From Berberis thunbergii (lineage: Eukaryota; Streptophyta; Magnoliopsida; Ranunculales; Berberidaceae), in the NCBI GenBank assembly GCA_003290165.1, contig QNQO01000649.1, positions 523,046 to 587,045 of the forward strand: a DNA stretch of 64,000 bases. Reading direction: 5' to 3'. This document shows positions 60,986 through 64,000 of the stretch, in pieces (the first letter of the stretch is position 1; each line of letters opens with the position of its first letter). The notes under the pieces were generated by a model. That model searched no databases, had not been told where the DNA came from, and saw nothing but the letters and a program-made list of their open reading frames with translations. The position numbers and the translations under genes are program-made.

Positions 60986-61966
60986 TCATTCCGTTAAGAA
61001 CATTTTCTGAAGTGTCGATCTTTGTTAATGAGCTCATCAGTTTGTAAGATGACAACGGTCCTTTTTCTGCCAATATGTTACTTCCCTTTAGATGGTATAT
61101 ACATTTCCCTTGAACAATAAGTCAATAACTATGCATAACTTTGAATTTGAGTCTTTAGACTTGTGCCCTGCTCTATGGTCTAAACAATTGCTCAATAGAT
61201 CTAGTTCAGTTTATTTTTGCTGAACCGAGACAGTTGCATGCTATGAAGCTTGATGATTGATGGTTATAAGAGCATCTTCAACAGTAGGAAAGCAATTTAC
61301 TAATGCCATCATTGGTAGCAGACCAGACTCAGGAATTTGCTCTGTTGTAATACAAGTCGGTAATATTTTCCCATCTTTTGGTGACACTAAGTTGGGTGCC
61401 AGACATTGGGGGTCCTTACTGGTGTGTGATGATGCCTTCCATGGCAGATGTCTAGGTAGAGAGGTTGATTGAGATGTGTTTCTTCTCAGCTAAGGTGTTT
61501 TTTTGTTGCATGGAATTTGTATTCCATGGAATGCAAGCAGGAAGTGATTGATAATTATTATAATTTTTTTTTTTTACAAAATTAGGAAATCACATTCTTA
61601 AAAATATGGGATTTGGATTGTTATATATGAGGAACTAGGATTGTGATTCCCTCGTAATGGAATTGGAATCTCCTCCAACTCACATCTCCTCATCCTCTTT
61701 TATTGATCACTTCCACGGTTCCATGGCGCTTTTCATGCAATCAAACATAACATACCTGAGAAATAAAATGTTAAAATGATATTGTCGTCGTTTATATTGT
61801 TCAACAGTAGTATTATTCCTGTATAAAAAGTAATAAGTTAAATTTCCCCAACTTGCAATTTTCCTTGTTTAATACCCCCTTACTGCTTAAATCTAATCAC
61901 CATTAGAAACTTTGTTTTTTAAATCTACTAAAATCACGAGTTAACGTTCTTGACACTCGTGCATAA
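60986..61966. other. Intergenic after the copper chaperone
   Basis: No gene was seen. 61500-61690 contains GGAATTTGTATTCCATGGAAT and related GGAAT/ATTCC words resembling a small decayed inverted-repeat element, but I could not define ends. Confidence 0.35.
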
Positions 61967-62407
61967 TGTCACATGCTTTCTTTTTCATAAGTACTTTTCG
62001 TGCGGCACTAGCAAACTTTGCCCCGACTTATCAAAGAAAGCTAGTCAACCTTGCCCACGAAAGACTTACTTATACTATGGAAAGCTAAGCAAGCCTAAGA
62101 ACACACAAGAGAGCTTAAGAGAACTAGAACTTGTATTCTTTGAATTCTCTGAGGTGATTACAACAAATGAGGCCTTAGCCTATTTATACGACTCCACATC
62201 CTCAATGGACGGTGGTGATTCAATTTGATCTAACAGTCTACAATGAACTTCTACACACTTCCTTAGAAATATCTAAGGACTAGAATCTTATGAAACTCTA
62301 TGAAATTTTATGGAAGGTTCTAGAGAACTCTCTAGAACAATATGGAATACTCTACATTATTTACACTTGCCAACCTCACTTGGCCAGGCAAGAAGATAGT
62401 TGTGACA
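61967..62407 (-). repeat. 3' LTR of the Ty3/Gypsy element
   Basis: The LTR starts TGTCACAAC and ends GTGACA on the minus strand (441 bp, TG...CA). It adjoins the purine tract at 62408-62421. The partner LTR is outside the window. Confidence 0.75.
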
Positions 62408-64000
62408 TTCTCTCCCACCTAATCAGGTGACGTCCTCGTTGCCTTCAAATCTTCGTACACTTGGATTTGCTCCTTAAATTGCCACAAATGTTGGATTGGC
62501 TCCCAGCTAGCTTCACTTTCTGGCAATCTTTTCCACTTGACGAGTAGCTCATGTGTGGGAGGTTGGTTGAAATGACGCACCACACGATCTGACAAAATAG
62601 TCTCTGCTTCCTTGTCATGTTGGATCCTCATGCCCATTGGTGCTCTTTGTGAAACTCCTATGTTTGGATCATCCTGATATTCCTTATATGGTTTCAGTAT
62701 GCTTACATGGAAGACTAGATGAAATTTGATCCTTGGCAGCAATTCGACCTTGTTCTTGACTATGGGGAAAAGACCCTCATATCTTCTGATAAGGCCACGA
62801 TGCAATCCTGAAAGTCTGGCATGAGCATGCCTCTTGACAAGCACAAGGTGTCCAACCTGGAACTCTTGAGCCATCTCTTCTTATCGGCCACTTCTTCATC
62901 CTCTTGGATGCCTTTTCAGGTATGCTCGAGCCTCATCAGCTTGATCATTCCATCCTTTGGCAAACTTATAGGCTGATGGACTCACTCCATTGTAGCCAGT
63001 GGTGATGAGCTCGGGTCATAGGGTTGTCCCATGACAATCTCAAATGGGGCTACGACCCGTCGCTTCACTCTTCTGCAAGTTGAACGAGAATTGGGCAACA
63101 CCCAACAACTTAGCCCAATCTCGCTGGTTGGCACTCACATAGTGCTAAGATATAACTCCAGCAAGGCATTCATCATTTCCGTCTGACATCTGTTTGAGGA
63201 TGAAAGCTAGTAGAGAAATTAAGGTCGGTACCCCAACAACTTGAACAACTCAGTCCAAAATTTCCCGGTAAACCAAGTATCCAGATTACTGATGATAGAT
63301 TTGGGCACACCCCAATACTTCACCACGTGTTTGAGGAATAAATGTGCGGCTTGCTCAGCTGTGCACTCCTTGGGTGTGTAAATGAAGGTGGCATACTTCA
63401 AAATCTGTCCACGACCAAAGTATCCAATTGCAACCTTCCGATGCGGGCAACCCAACTATGAAATCTAAGGAAACACTCTCCCAATGTCTCTCTGGGATGG
63501 GAGGGGTTCAAGTAAGCCGACAGATGTTGCTCCACTTTGTCTTGTTGACATACAAGACAAGTCTTCACATATGCTTCGATGTCATCCCTCATATGTGGCC
63601 AATAATAGGAATCTTCCACAAGAGCAAGAGTCCGATGTATACCTAGATGTCCCGCTCACTTACTATCATGACATTCTTTCAAGACTTCCTTCCTTAGGTT
63701 GTCATGAGGTGGAACATAGATTCGCCTTCCCTTAGAGTATATCAAGCCGTTATCTACCCAAAACTGTCTTGTCTTCCCATCTTTGACAAGAGCTATGATG
63801 GTTTGAGCCATGGATTTATGTGTCAATCCTTCCTTTATGAGTCCCTTCAAGTTGCTTTGAGGTTGACTTATGTCAGAAAGTTCTCATTTTCTACTCAAGC
63901 ATCCGCAACAAGATTAGCCTTGCCAGGCTTGTACTTCAATGGTGTAATCGAACTCTGCCAAGAAATCTTGCACCTAGCTGTTTTGGTGGTGAGCTTCTTC
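61967..64000 (-). mobile_element. Chromodomain-type Ty3/Gypsy retrotransposon, 3' part (runs off the window)
   Basis: On the minus strand, pol fragments come in order towards lower coordinates: an RNase H/integrase linker and H2C2 zinc-binding region (about 63850-63400), an integrase core fragment (63455-63219), then an integrase C-terminal and chromodomain-like segment (62874-62419; ELLVKWK...ASWEP). A purine tract (GGTGGGAGAGAA) and an LTR follow. Frames are broken at several places, so it is a dead or low-quality copy. The 5' half lies beyond 64000. Confidence 0.88.

Overview
The window is nuclear DNA of a eudicot flowering plant. The evidence is introns with GT/AG borders in an AT-rich background, a CESA1-clade cellulose synthase with 14 exons, a CYP94C-type P450, plant root cap/LEA-related and citrate-binding proteins, and typical plant repeats (Ty3/Gypsy, LINE, Helitron, hAT MITEs). 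I cannot name the species. No rRNA, tRNA, CRISPR array or prokaryotic feature was seen.

Layout. 1-5.2 kb: a decayed LINE carrying a hAT MITE, followed by Helitrons in inverted and tandem arrangement. 5.48-7.06 kb (+): an intronless CYP94C P450 with a frameshift near its N-terminus. 9.86-20.95 kb (-): an intact CESA1-clade gene. All 14 exons join in phase to give about 1086 residues. Its 4.3 kb intron 3 holds a gag-only LTR retrotransposon and a captured TIC22 exon fragment. 21.5-23.6 kb: a cluster of related repeats. 25.7-47.7 kb (-): a family cluster made of one citrate-binding protein gene and four root cap/LEA-related genes (A pseudogene, B intact, C frameshifted, D intact and divergent), with segmental duplications and transposon debris between them. 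48.8-55.0 kb (-): a bZIP gene with a non-canonical basic region and a G-box/ABRE cluster in its promoter. 55.9-57.4 kb: two copies of one MITE. 58.3-61 kb (+): an ATX1/CCH-like copper chaperone, damaged. 62-64 kb (-): the 3' end of a chromodomain Ty3/Gypsy element that runs off the window.

The genes do not form an operon-like system. The recurring themes are wall and secreted proteins (CESA1 and the root cap cluster) and local duplication followed by decay. Several otherwise conserved genes (CYP94C, root cap C, bZIP, copper chaperone) carry single-base frameshifts, some of them compensating pairs. This could be pseudogenisation or consensus error, and it should be settled before any of them is called dead. 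I found no convincing undescribed system. The most unusual items are the Cys-module/Pro-rich architecture of the root cap array, the TIC22 fragment and gag-only element inside CESA1, and the bZIP with Ile in place of the usual Arg/Lys.
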